64,000 bases of DNA from Palsa-147 sp036513895 (GTDB lineage Bacteria; Acidobacteriota; Terriglobia; Acidiferrales; UBA7541): NCBI GenBank assembly GCA_036513895.1, contig DATBYF010000113.1, forward strand, positions 1 through 64,000, given 5' to 3'. Positions 1 through 7,249 of the stretch are shown in pieces. The notes under the pieces are model-generated. The model ran no database searches. It worked only from the letters and a program-made list of their open reading frames with translations, and was not told the DNA's origin. Position 1 is the stretch's first letter; each line of letters begins with the position of its first letter. A program made the translations under genes and the position numbers.

Positions 1-180
1 GCCGAATTTCCGCGCCTGGCACTTAAAAACGGACTCAAAGAGTGCCTTTGCAACATCGCTCGTCGGAAGCCGGAGTCCACCTTTGACAACATCGTTCGGG
101 ATTTCGGCGTTCGATATGTCGAGGGGTACACGTCCCCCAACTTTGCCGATGTCGTCGCGAATGCACCATTTTCCGAATAG
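1..180 (+). CDS. HD-domain protein, C-terminal fragment (cut by window start)
   Basis: The first frame is open from the window edge to a TAG at 178-180 and gives 59 residues. The stretch KPESTFDNIVRDFG, followed about 20 residues later by the ending NAPFSE, matches from memory the C-terminal tail of small HD-superfamily phosphohydrolase-like proteins related to cyanamide hydratase. The catalytic HD residues would lie upstream, outside the window, so the enzymatic role cannot be checked. The stop lies 10 bases before the GTG of the next gene, which suggests a shared transcript with the SnoaL-like gene. Family assignment is moderate because only the tail is visible. Confidence 0.6.
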   Translation, partial: AEFPRLALKNGLKECLCNIARRKPESTFDNIVRDFGVRYVEGYTSPNFADVVANAPFSE

Positions 181-190
181 AGGAGAGGTC

Positions 191-555
191 GTGACAAAAG
201 ATCGCATCCAACATGCGCTCAACATTATCTACGAGAAGGTCTTCAACCTAGGCCAAGCCGACCTGTATCCGGGTCTCGTGAGCGGGCCATATCTCCAACA
301 CAACCCGCTTTTCCCGAATGGGCTCGATGCCATCGTGCGCTACATCAAGCAGGCCGGGCGCATACCCTGCGAGGTCAAACGAGTCGCCATCGACGGCGAT
401 CTGGCTTTTGTACACGTGCGCTACTTGGACTGGGGAGGCAAGGAAACCGCGGGTGTTGACATCTTCCGCTTCGACGAGACCGGCAAAGTTGTCGAGCACT
501 GGACGTGCTGCAGCCCGTACCAGCGTCCTCGAACAACGCCAACACGATGTTCTAG
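191..555 (+). pseudogene. SnoaL-like (NTF2-fold) protein, frameshifted near its C terminus
   Basis: A GTG start at 191 follows AGGAGAGG (181-188). The product, beginning MTKDRIQHAL, is a small SnoaL-like cone-barrel protein of the 'predicted aldol condensation-catalysing' type, close in plan to the complete paralogue at 2610-3011. The reading frame stays good up to VVEHW at about 491-502. The family then expects DVLQ, but the frame reads TCCS and runs on to 574. One base later, the other frame gives DVLQPVPASSNNANTMF and a TAG at 553-555. Inserting one G into the GG at 501-502 restores a normal protein of about 121 residues. This is either a real inactivating deletion or a homopolymer sequencing error. 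The substrate is unknown; these proteins commonly sit in small stress or detoxification operons. Confidence 0.8.
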
Positions 556-789
556 GAATTACAAGCCTGCTTGATTTCTCGGGCGAAATCCTGAACTCGA
601 ACCGGGAACTCCCCTGTGGATTCTGGGACATTAAAAAAAGTTCGCCGCAGCTGACCTGAACCAGGTTTAAAGGAGCAACAGGCAGGCGCGCCCAGCCATC
701 GGCCTGGACGAATTCCCCTAAACAATTCGGATGGTTGCAGGGTGCCGGGAACTCGTTTACAGGAAAGAACAATTGATTGCAGAGGTCGA

Positions 790-810
790 ATTTGAACCAA
801 CGACCTCCGG
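790..810 (-). repeat. tRNA-fMet T-arm/variable-loop fragment (copy of 4349-4369)
   Basis: Twenty-one bases are identical to 4349-4369 of the intact tRNA-fMet gene, covering the T-loop, T-stem and variable region, in the same orientation. The flanking bases partly mimic a T-arm plus acceptor strand, but there is no CCA end and no matching 5' half, so this is not a functional tRNA. A remnant of tRNA-targeted integration is the simplest reading; a degenerate tRNA copy is the alternative. Confidence 0.6.
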
Positions 811-892
811 CCCCCTGGGCGCGTCGCGCCCAGATCAAACAATATCAGCCCGACTCTTCAGGATTAAGAACCGAAGAATTGAAACTGAAAGG

Positions 893-904
893 TGGTTGCG
901 GGGG
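893..904 (-). repeat. tRNA-fMet 3'-end fragment (copy of 4333-4344)
   Basis: TGGTTGCGGGGG is identical to the 3' acceptor end plus CCA of the tRNA-fMet gene at 4333-4344 and lies in the same orientation. At 12 bases it would be weak alone. It gains weight from lying about 80 bases from the 21-base T-arm fragment, and because the dienelactone hydrolase pseudogene is cut exactly at the intact copy. It could be an att-like left boundary of a segment spanning about 0.9-4.3 kb. Confidence 0.4.
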
Positions 905-1194
905 CTTGCAATGCACCGAAGACGCTAGTTCTGCCATTCAGCTACAGGTTGCCGGTCACCGGTGGCCGAAGGCGTGGAGCGAGTTTGTTGGCAGTTCTTT
1001 TGTGAACCAGGTATTCCGGCCAAAGGCCCTTCGGTAAGGTTGCCCATTTCGCCGCAGTCGCGAAACCGGAAGGAAGGCGCCGCTCGTTAACTTCCAGGTA
1101 CCACGCTAAACGAGAGCAATCGCTATCAGTTCCTATAAACCGACTTCGCACGACTAATCCGGCCGGGGGAGGCCGAACGACGACAAAGTTGCGT

Positions 1195-1596
1195 CTATGC
1201 AGGATTGCTCTGCGGCGTGTTTCGCACGGAACTGTAAAGCAGATACACCACGAAAAATTGGAGGATGGCGATAAAGAGCGGTCCAGCGCATTTCCCAAGA
1301 TCGTGCTCATACAAGCCGATTCCGGCATCCAGCAATTGCATAGCGCCGGCGAGCGAACCCAGAAGCAGCAACGCCGGCGTCGCCTGCTTATAGATCGCCC
1401 CCAATGCGAACAAGGCCAGAGGAATTGTGCGCGCCGCCGCGTACATCGCCAATATCAAGGACGCCTGCGTTGGAACGGATTCGACTGGGACCAAGTATTG
1501 CGGACGGATAATTCCGACGATGGAAAAGCCGCTCGCGGCCAGGACATTGATTGCCGTGACCACCGACGCCAGCCGAAACGCCTGTGTTGTTGTCAT
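1195..1596 (-). CDS. Small integral membrane protein
   Basis: The ATG at 1596 is preceded on the minus strand by GAGGA at a suitable distance. An earlier in-frame start would overlap the upstream NmrA-like gene, so I prefer this one. The 133-residue product is strongly hydrophobic, with about four membrane segments (roughly residues 7-27, 45-65, 72-90 and 105-127). I do not recognise a characterised family; it resembles small DUF-type membrane proteins such as DUF4267-like ones. It starts 25 bases after the stop of the NmrA-like gene and is probably the last gene of the SnoaL-NmrA-membrane protein operon. Function is unknown. Confidence 0.65.
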   Translation of the reverse strand: MTTTQAFRLASVVTAINVLAASGFSIVGIIRPQYLVPVESVPTQASLILAMYAAARTIPLALFALGAIYKQATPALLLLGSLAGAMQLLDAGIGLYEHDLGKCAGPLFIAILQFFVVYLLYSSVRNTPQSNPA

Positions 1597-1621
1597 TGAT
1601 TCCTCGCTGTGGGGGTTGAGC

Positions 1622-2539
1622 CTAAGCGCTGTGAGCCTTCGCGTGATACGCGGGCACAAAAACATCCTGCACAAATGTTTCAAACGAAGTCGGCGTACTG
1701 TTCTTCGGGGAACGCGGCTCCTGCGCAGCGAGGAGTCCCGCATTGATGGCCTTGAACATCTCGATGTAGACGGCGGCTTTCTTCGGCGACCATCCCATTT
1801 GCACTAACCCCTGTCGTACCTGGTCATACGAAAACTGCTCATAGCGCAGGTCCGGTTTGTCGATACCGCGAGCAATCGCGGCCGTAATTTCCGTCATCGA
1901 TAGATCGCGCTCACCAAGCAGTTCGCGCGCTTCCTTGCCGGAAAAATCCAGATCCAGGAGGCGCTGTGCGGCGTAGTCGCCCACGTCTCGTGTCGCGATC
2001 ATGGGCAGCTTGAGGTCCGGCAGCAGCGCATGCCCGAACAGGCCCATACCGCGAATCATGTCGATCGCCGCCAGATTGTTCTCCATGAAATACGCAGCTC
2101 GCAGGTGCAGAACGTTCAAATCTTTGATCGCGTTCAGTTTTTCCTCGGACGAATGCAATCCGGTGACTGGCCCCGTACCCTGCGGGACCTGCGCGCCGTA
2201 GCTGCTCAAGTGCACGGCGTGGCGCAGGCCAGACTCCTTCACGCCTTTCGCGATCGCATCGCTCTGTCGCTCTTGCTCTTCGCGGGAGTGCAGCGGCGGC
2301 AGTATCGCGTATGCCGCCCGCGCGCCGGTGAAGGCTTTGGTGAGCGCAGCCGCATCGGTCATGTCCGCCGGGAAAGCGTCCGCGCCTTTGCGCACAAAGC
2401 GCTGTAGCCGCCCCACGTCGCGTCCCACCACGCGCACTTTCTCGCCCTTCGACAGCAGGAAATCGGCGATGATCGAGCCGGTGTTCCCGCTCGCCCCTAA
2501 AATCACATACACTTCATTCGAAACTGCGGCTGAAGTCAT
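1622..2539 (-). CDS. NmrA-like NAD(P)-binding oxidoreductase
   Basis: The start is the ATG at 2539, set by a near-perfect AGGAGG seven bases upstream. The 305-residue protein opens with a Rossmann nucleotide loop, GASGNTG at residues 15-21, after a beta-strand (VYVIL). It has the layout of atypical short-chain NmrA/HSCARG-like proteins, which bind NAD(P) and act either as redox sensors or as quinone or other small-molecule reductases. The catalytic Tyr-xxx-Lys of classical SDRs is not evident. It lies between a SnoaL-like gene (70-base gap) and a small membrane protein (25-base gap), all on one strand, opposite a TetR regulator. That arrangement is typical of inducible electrophile or xenobiotic response operons, but no substrate can be inferred. 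Confidence 0.85.
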   Translation of the reverse strand: MTSAAVSNEVYVILGASGNTGSIIADFLLSKGEKVRVVGRDVGRLQRFVRKGADAFPADMTDAAALTKAFTGARAAYAILPPLHSREEQERQSDAIAKGVKESGLRHAVHLSSYGAQVPQGTGPVTGLHSSEEKLNAIKDLNVLHLRAAYFMENNLAAIDMIRGMGLFGHALLPDLKLPMIATRDVGDYAAQRLLDLDFSGKEARELLGERDLSMTEITAAIARGIDKPDLRYEQFSYDQVRQGLVQMGWSPKKAAVYIEMFKAINAGLLAAQEPRSPKNSTPTSFETFVQDVFVPAYHAKAHSA

Positions 2540-2609
2540 GGTTACTACCTCCTTGGTCTGCTGAAAAGGGTGTCGAACGCCTTTAGGGCCATTGCGTTGC
2601 CTTCGGCTG

Positions 2610-3011
2610 TCACGTCGGGAATGTGTCGCCAAACATGGGAAGGCCGCTCACGGATTCGGCCTTGGTCGCCTCGTCCTGCAAAACGTCCCAATGCTCTTTG
2701 AGGAGACCGTCTTCGAACCGGATAACGTCGGCGGCGATCCAGGCGGCGGGCCTCCCCATGCCAGTGAAGCGGCCATGTGCTATGACGTAATCGCCTTCGG
2801 CGATGATGAGCTGGTTCTCATAATGCAACGTCTCCGGCGCTGAGCGGACGAGATTGAATAGGCCTTCGCGGCCTGGTGCTATGTGGGCGCTGTGCTGGAT
2901 GTAGTTCGGTGACCAGAAGCGTTCCGCCGCCGTATAGTCACGCTTGTTGAACAATGTCTCGAATGCTTCGAGCACGATTGCCTTATTTCGTTCTGGGGAT
3001 GAGTTGCTCAT
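2610..3011 (-). CDS. SnoaL-like (NTF2-fold) protein
   Basis: The ATG at 3011 follows AGGAG (minus strand) by a few bases; the longer upstream frame has no supporting site and would run through the operator region. The 133-residue protein has the SnoaL-like pattern seen in the frameshifted copy at 191-555: an N-terminal helix (NKAIVLEAFETLF), PNYIQHSAHI, a central GDYVIAHGRF strand and the C-terminal KEHWDVLQ signature. Relatives are small cone-barrel proteins proposed to catalyse aldol-type or epoxide chemistry; most have no proven substrate. It is the first gene of the leftward operon and lies 278 bases from the divergent TetR gene, so it is the most likely direct target of that regulator. 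Confidence 0.85.
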   Translation of the reverse strand: MSNSSPERNKAIVLEAFETLFNKRDYTAAERFWSPNYIQHSAHIAPGREGLFNLVRSAPETLHYENQLIIAEGDYVIAHGRFTGMGRPAAWIAADVIRFEDGLLKEHWDVLQDEATKAESVSGLPMFGDTFPT

Positions 3012-3058
3012 TGCTTCTCCTGTGCTTGGAACGGGTTGCTCTGCGCTTTCATTAATGT

Positions 3059-3076
3059 AGAGTATGCTCGTACGCC
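3059..3076. promoter_or_regulatory. Operator-like site proximal to the SnoaL operon
   Basis: AGAGTATGCT followed by CGTACGCC repeats the first ten bases of the perfect palindrome at 3214-3231 and keeps part of its right half (TAC at the matching place). It lies 48 bases upstream of the SnoaL-like start. It is probably a second, weaker binding site for the TetR protein encoded at 3290. No binding evidence can be derived from sequence alone. Confidence 0.55.
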
Positions 3077-3213
3077 AGAAGTTGCAAGGTATTTTAGAAA
3101 AACCTCTGTAGAACATCCCGGTGGGCTTCACTTGCTAAGGACAGCATTGACCTTTATCGTTGGCCTTCGGAGTTTCTTGCACCAAGGTTAGACGGTTTAC
3201 ATCCAATCAAGGA

Positions 3214-3231
3214 AGAGTATGCTAATACTCT
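3214..3231. promoter_or_regulatory. TetR operator candidate (perfect inverted repeat)
   Basis: AGAGTAT-GCTA-ATACTCT is a perfect 7-base inverted repeat with a 4-base centre. It sits 58 bases upstream of the TetR start codon, in the divergent intergenic region. TetR dimers usually bind palindromes of this size next to their own gene, and a related site occurs before the opposite operon. Confidence 0.65.
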
Positions 3232-3289
3232 ACGAGGCCTTTCTGCCTGGGGCGATCCATACGGACTCGGGAAGGGATGGTGATGGTGG

Positions 3290-3880
3290 ATGGGTTATTC
3301 GAAGAGTGACAAGGCGGAGACGCACGCTCGGATCGTGAGTGTTGCTGCCAAGAGATTTCGCGAGCTTGGTCTCGAAGGCATCGGCGTTGCCGATGTGATG
3401 AAGGAAGCTGGTGTTACTGTTGGCGGGTTTTATAAACACTTCGATTCGCGCGACGAACTGGTGGTAGAGGCGCTGGCCACCGCATTCCAAGACCTCGACC
3501 GCTGGGAGGAAAATACTGACACGCTAACGAAAGCTCTAAAGGCCTATTTGACCGAAGAGCACAGAGACGCTCCCGGAACAGGCTGCGCGCTGGGCGCGTT
3601 GCTCGGTGACATGTCTCGGGCGAGTCGATCCGCGAAGGCCGTATATACCGCACGACTCAAGCGCACCTTGGCATACTCGACGGATCTTGTTCCTCCAAAC
3701 GGCGACTCTGATCGGCGCTCCCGTGCGATTCTCACGATTAGCGCAATGCTGGGAGCGATTAACCTCTCTCGGGCCGTGTCAGACCCCAACCTTTCACGAG
3801 AGATTCTCAAACGGACTCGCGATGAGCTGATCAGTTTGAACAAAGAGGACGGCGCGGAGAAGAGACCGGAAACCAGTTGA
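3290..3880 (+). CDS. TetR-family transcriptional repressor
   Basis: This 196-residue protein has the standard TetR length and architecture. An N-terminal helix-turn-helix (about residues 10-55) includes GIGVADVMKEAGVTVGGFYKHF-type recognition helices and the FYKHF/SRDEL turn typical of the family. The C-terminal ligand-binding half contains a GCALGALLGDM segment, common in the subgroup that regulates small reductase or SnoaL operons. The ATG at 3290 is the first in frame; GGGATGG upstream gives only a loose ribosome site. It is transcribed divergently from the SnoaL-NmrA-membrane protein operon, with two operator-like sites in between, so local autoregulation is likely. The inducer is unknown. 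Its 3' end overlaps the open tail of the dienelactone hydrolase pseudogene on the opposite strand. Confidence 0.9.
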   Translation: MGYSKSDKAETHARIVSVAAKRFRELGLEGIGVADVMKEAGVTVGGFYKHFDSRDELVVEALATAFQDLDRWEENTDTLTKALKAYLTEEHRDAPGTGCALGALLGDMSRASRSAKAVYTARLKRTLAYSTDLVPPNGDSDRRSRAILTISAMLGAINLSRAVSDPNLSREILKRTRDELISLNKEDGAEKRPETS

Positions 3881-4332
3881 GGGCTTGCGGTCACGCAATT
3901 TGTGATTTAGAAATTCGTATGTGCGCACATAGGCGAGTGTTGCTGCGGCGGCATCGTACTGCGAGCCACCACGCCGAGAGAGGGCATGATGCTGACCCGG
4001 ATAGCTATAGACTGTAGCGTTCGGTTTCTTAGCAAGTGCCGCCTTGATCTCAGCTTGCGCAGCCTTGGAAATGAACTCGTCCTCCTCGGCCAGATGCGTC
4101 AGTAGCGGCTCATGAAGCCCGTCGGCTTCGCCTAGATATTTCTGAGTGTCACCGCCGTGATAAGCGACCCCAGCTTCGACACCTTCGCGCACGGCTGCCA
4201 GAAAGACCATTAGGGCGCCGAGGCAGCAGCCAGCACGGCTACTCGGCCGTTGCACCATGGCGGCTTGGTCACAGCATCGGCGGTGTCCTGAACGTCCCTG
4301 ATGCCGGCATCTCGTTCATAGGCGTCTTGAGA
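3794..4332 (-). pseudogene. Dienelactone hydrolase family protein, 5'-truncated and frameshifted
   Basis: Two frames are needed. From 4332 to about 4225 (minus strand) one frame reads DAGIRDVQ...CNGRVAV, which matches the strand before the nucleophile elbow of dienelactone hydrolases. It then meets a stop. From about 4225 the neighbouring frame continues with GCCLGA (nucleophile Cys), AEEDEF (Asp) and GQHHALS (His), so the triad residues remain, and homology ends near EFLNHKLR at about 3893. The open frame runs on to 3794, overlapping the TetR 3' end, so the original stop is lost. One missing base near GTAGCCGT explains the shift. The N-terminal third is absent: homology stops exactly where the tRNA-fMet 3' end begins (4333). 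This supports a recombination breakpoint at the tRNA rather than simple decay. Confidence 0.75.
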
Positions 4333-4409
<77 letters not shown>

Positions 4410-4576
4410 AAGCTATGATAGCGAAAGCACACACTCGCGTCAAATTGCACTCGAGCGGCCGCGAATCACGATTTTCATTTGCGACCGCACGACGCGCGTG
4501 TATTCTCATGCCGGCAGCGGCCGACCGTGACCGTATTTGACGGCCGCTCGCGCCAGCGTCTCGTGGGAGCGCGCAA

Positions 4577-5209
4577 GTGTTTGCACGACTCGTCCAAATA
4601 GCACGCTTCGAATTTCCGAAACTCCCGCCGGATGCATCAATTCCGGAAGCGAATTTCTCGGATGCTTTGCGTGTCGTCGAGCGCGTCGGCCTGTCATTTG
4701 CGGCGTTAGGATTTTGCGGACTCGCAGCGCTTGCGGCAATCACGCGCATACCACAAAACGGCTTGGGCATCGCCAACGTCACAGCGGCAGCCGTTGCTGC
4801 GGAGCGGAAACTCGGGTCCGCAGCTCTCGCGCCGCAAGGATTGGAATATCACTATCCGTACTCGGTGATTCCCGGCGGCGTGCGCTCGGTCGAAGAGTTT
4901 CGCCAAGCGATCAACGCCAATTCCCAAATGGCAGCACATTATGCAAATTTCGATTTTACCCGCGCTCGAGTTGTCACTCTCGATCGCAACTCCGCCTTTT
5001 ACATCTCATACCGATTGGAGTCCGGCGTTTTTTGGACGACCGAGCGCATTTTCATTCCTCGCGGCGAAATCCTCGTAACGGATGGCGCGACACTCCTGCA
5101 AGCGCGTTCGGGCAACCGGCTATCCGACGTCCCGCGCTTCCCCGTCTCCAGCCTGGAGCCAACGGCCTCTGAACTAAACCCCACCGATTTCGTCGGAGGC
5201 AGTCACTAA
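4577..5209 (+). CDS. Hypothetical protein with one membrane segment
   Basis: The frame begins at a GTG (4577) preceded by GGGAG and encodes 210 residues. One hydrophobic segment, about residues 37-55 (VGLSFAALGFCGLAALAAI), suggests an inner-membrane anchor, with the rest, including PYSVIPGGVRSVEEFRQAI, outside. That region resembles short domains in proteins of unknown function from soil bacteria, but I do not recognise a named family. No catalytic motif is visible. It is monocistronic, following the divergent tRNA gene and followed by a 750-base non-coding stretch. The balanced amino acid composition and codon pattern support a real gene. Function is unknown. Confidence 0.65.
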   Translation: MFARLVQIARFEFPKLPPDASIPEANFSDALRVVERVGLSFAALGFCGLAALAAITRIPQNGLGIANVTAAAVAAERKLGSAALAPQGLEYHYPYSVIPGGVRSVEEFRQAINANSQMAAHYANFDFTRARVVTLDRNSAFYISYRLESGVFWTTERIFIPRGEILVTDGATLLQARSGNRLSDVPRFPVSSLEPTASELNPTDFVGGSH

Positions 5210-5962
5210 TACCCGTTCATTCGTGGGCGCTCGGCTTACCAATAACCCGACAAGCACCGCCGTTGTCACCCCCAACGCAGTGAGGGATCTGCGGTTCCCT
5301 GCTGCGCCACAGCCGTCGCCAGATCAGCTCAACCAACGCGGGATTCCCATTTTGGATTCGCTTACAGATAGCCTCGCCACTAGCGTAGTTCGCCCCCGAA
5401 CGCATTTTCGCCAAATCGAGAGCACAATTTTGTAAGATTTTCGCGCCCGAATCCCCTGATTCCCCAGCACTTCCGCCCTCCCTTACACGCTGTGGATTTG
5501 CAGACTTCACAGAGACATGATATAATGTACTGTTATAATTACTTTACAATATGATTATGCCTGAGTTAACATGCCGAAAGGCGCACGCGTGCCCTCACGA
5601 CAGCCGCGCGCTTACCACTACGAAGGAAGGGCCTGCCCTGACGAAGGAAGGGTTGACTGTGATGCAGCAAGGCAGCCTAAAACTGACACCGCCGAGCCCG
5701 CCAAATGGTTCACAGACACCTTTTCACTTTTCCGCTTTCCCTTTTCAATCTCTCTCCCCTTTTCTACTTCCCATTTTGACTTTTCCATGTTTTTCTACTC
5801 GATACACAAATTTATTAGAAACGCTCGCAACTCTAACAAAACAAACATCACGACCCACTTCTACTCGATACAAAATGAGGAGGTGCTGCGATCACGATTT
5901 GAGGCGCCAGACCGATTCTCGTCCGACACTCGATTGCAAATCCATCGCAGACAGCAGGAGCA
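5210..5962 (+). other. Non-coding leader/spacer with promoter, pyrimidine tract and short repeats
   Basis: No convincing gene was found. The region holds a 14-base GTGAGGGATCTGCG motif (5280-5293) that recurs on the minus strand of the tandem repeats near 60.6 kb, a strong promoter-like pair (5498-5526), and two copies of ACGAAGGAAGGG (5620-5631 and 5641-5652). A long pyrimidine-rich tract follows at about 5715-5790. Two copies of TTCTACTCGATACA (5793-5806 and 5859-5872) flank an AT-rich piece. The flavin reductase start lies 437 bases beyond the promoter's -10 box, so either a long untranslated leader or an unannotated small RNA is possible. Confidence 0.45.
5498..5526 (+). promoter_or_regulatory. 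Sigma-70-like promoter
   Basis: TTGCAG (5498-5503) and TATAAT (5521-5526) are separated by 17 bases, an almost ideal spacing. A second TATAAT lies at 5534-5539. Transcription would run toward the flavin reductase at 5963 through a leader of over 400 bases. Confidence 0.55.
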
Positions 5963-6463
5963 ATGCAGGTCACCACAGCGGAATTTCGCAAGGCACTCGG
6001 ACATTTCGCCACAGGAGTCACGGTGATTACCGTGATGCGCGAGGACGAAAGCGTCCACGGCATGACGGCAAACTCGTTTACGTCAGTGTCTCTCGAGCCG
6101 CTCGAAATTCTGGTGTGCGTTGATCGCCGCGCCCTTACATACCGCTACATCCGCGAGCGCAAGAATTTCGCCGTCAACATTCTTTCCGAAGATCAGGCAG
6201 CGCTGGCTCGCTTCTTTGCTCGGCCGGAACAGGATCCTGCGACGGCGCAATCGCTGGGCATCGAATTCCAGGCGACTGAGCGCGGAACGCCGGTTCTCCC
6301 GGGAAGCCTCGTCCAATTGGATTGTAAGTTGGCCGACGCCGTCGAAGCCGGCGACCACACGATTTTTATCGGAGAAGTTGTAGATATGAGCGCGCAAGAC
6401 GGCCGGCCGCTCTTGTTTCACCACGGCCAGTTCAAACGCCTGGGTGACGCCGATCCGCTCTGA
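5963..6463 (+). CDS. Flavin reductase (FMN-binding split-barrel family)
   Basis: The ATG at 5963 is preceded by AGGAG with good spacing. The 166-residue product has the usual length and signature of the flavin reductase-like domain: FRKALGHFATGVTVIT at residues 8-23, GMTANSFTSVSLEP at 33-46 (FMN-contact loop) and AVNILSEDQ. Such proteins use NAD(P)H to reduce free FMN or FAD for a partner monooxygenase (HpaC, RutF and NtaB types). The obvious candidate partner here is the luciferase-like flavin enzyme at 17386, although it lies 11 kb away and that link is inference. The 3' end overlaps the convergent MocA-like gene by 32 bases. Confidence 0.9.
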   Translation: MQVTTAEFRKALGHFATGVTVITVMREDESVHGMTANSFTSVSLEPLEILVCVDRRALTYRYIRERKNFAVNILSEDQAALARFFARPEQDPATAQSLGIEFQATERGTPVLPGSLVQLDCKLADAVEAGDHTIFIGEVVDMSAQDGRPLLFHHGQFKRLGDADPL

Positions 6464-7067
6464 TCTTGCACTGCTTTTGGCGCAAGCGAAACTCGCGGAG
6501 GCAGCGCCGATAGGATGCTTTGGAATTGAAGTCGTTCCAGATGGCTTGGTCGGAAACGCGAACGTAACGTATCCGCGATTGGTCGCGGTAGACCACCTCG
6601 CGAGCCGTCTCCGCCGCTTGAAGTTCGCCGCGCAGGCTGCCGTCGCACAAAATGGGATGCCCAGCGCGATGCCCGACACGAGGCATTACGATTTTTTGCC
6701 CCGGCCGACGCGCGCGAAACGCTTTCACGAGCCGCTCCACTAACTCGTTGGTGAGCAGCGGCTGATCGACTGGATATAAGAGAAACGCGGCGCCTCGCGG
6801 AACTAGGCGCAATCCGGCGAGCAGTGACGTCAGTTGGCCACGTCGCCAGGCGCGATTCACCATGTGCCGGGCACCTATCGGCAGAAACTTGCGCACTGAC
6901 GCGGCGCGGTGACCGAGAACGATGATCGGCGCTTCGATCCCCGCACAATTTTCAATGGCGATCTGGAGAGCGGTCTTGTAGCCAAATCTCGCCAGCGGCT
7001 TCGCAAATCCGAGCTTCCCAGGACCGCCAGCCGCGAGAATGATGGGAAAAATTTGAATAGGTTTCAT
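6432..7067 (-). CDS. MocA-like molybdenum cofactor nucleotidyltransferase
   Basis: The 211-residue product starts at ATG 7067; the open frame continues upstream, but no family homology is seen there. The N terminus IILAAGGPGKLGFAKPL is a variant of the MobA/MocA nucleotide-binding loop (LAAGxSxRMGxxK), and DQPLL around residue 98 is the metal-binding aspartate region of the GT-A fold. MocA-type enzymes attach CMP to molybdopterin for the xanthine dehydrogenase/CO dehydrogenase family. That matches its position directly divergent from the Mo-hydroxylase operon starting at 7250, so it most likely matures the cofactor of that enzyme. The 3' end overlaps the flavin reductase gene. A role on another sugar nucleotide is less likely. 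Confidence 0.75.
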   Translation of the reverse strand: MKPIQIFPIILAAGGPGKLGFAKPLARFGYKTALQIAIENCAGIEAPIIVLGHRAASVRKFLPIGARHMVNRAWRRGQLTSLLAGLRLVPRGAAFLLYPVDQPLLTNELVERLVKAFRARRPGQKIVMPRVGHRAGHPILCDGSLRGELQAAETAREVVYRDQSRIRYVRVSDQAIWNDFNSKASYRRCLREFRLRQKQCKIRADRRHPGV

Positions 7068-7249
7068 GAAGCAGCACAAGAATATAGTCCAGCCGCGGCG
7101 CTGTGCCATAGCGAATCGCGAGCTTTGCGCCATACTAGAACCAAAACAAATTGCAAAATTGCAGTCTGCTTGTGTGCAGAAAGCGCTGCGCAAACCGGAA
7201 CTTGGATCTGATGTTATTTGTTGAACGCGGGGGACGAACGAACTAGAAT

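Larger units (their letters stand above)
556..1194. other. Intergenic region with tRNA-fMet-like fragments
   Basis: No convincing coding frame was found here. Both strands hold only short overlapping frames with no recognisable family and no consistent ribosome binding sites. The recognisable content is two short pieces matching the tRNA-fMet gene at 4333-4409, described separately at 790-810 and 893-904. The stretch from about 905 to 1190 shows nothing I can identify. It may be decayed DNA at the left edge of an inserted segment. Confidence 0.5.

Noticed and set aside
248..838. Long minus-strand frame across the SnoaL and tRNA-fragment region
   Set aside because: It lies antisense to a recognised gene and shows no family; it is likely a GC-rich shadow.
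774..870. Possible complete tRNA gene near the T-arm fragment
   Set aside because: Only the 3' half matches; no 5' acceptor or anticodon arm and no CCA, so it is a fragment.
5571..6026. Open frame of about 150 codons in the spacer before the flavin reductase
   Set aside because: It reads through a pyrimidine tract and the reductase start, has no family pattern, and overlaps better-supported features.
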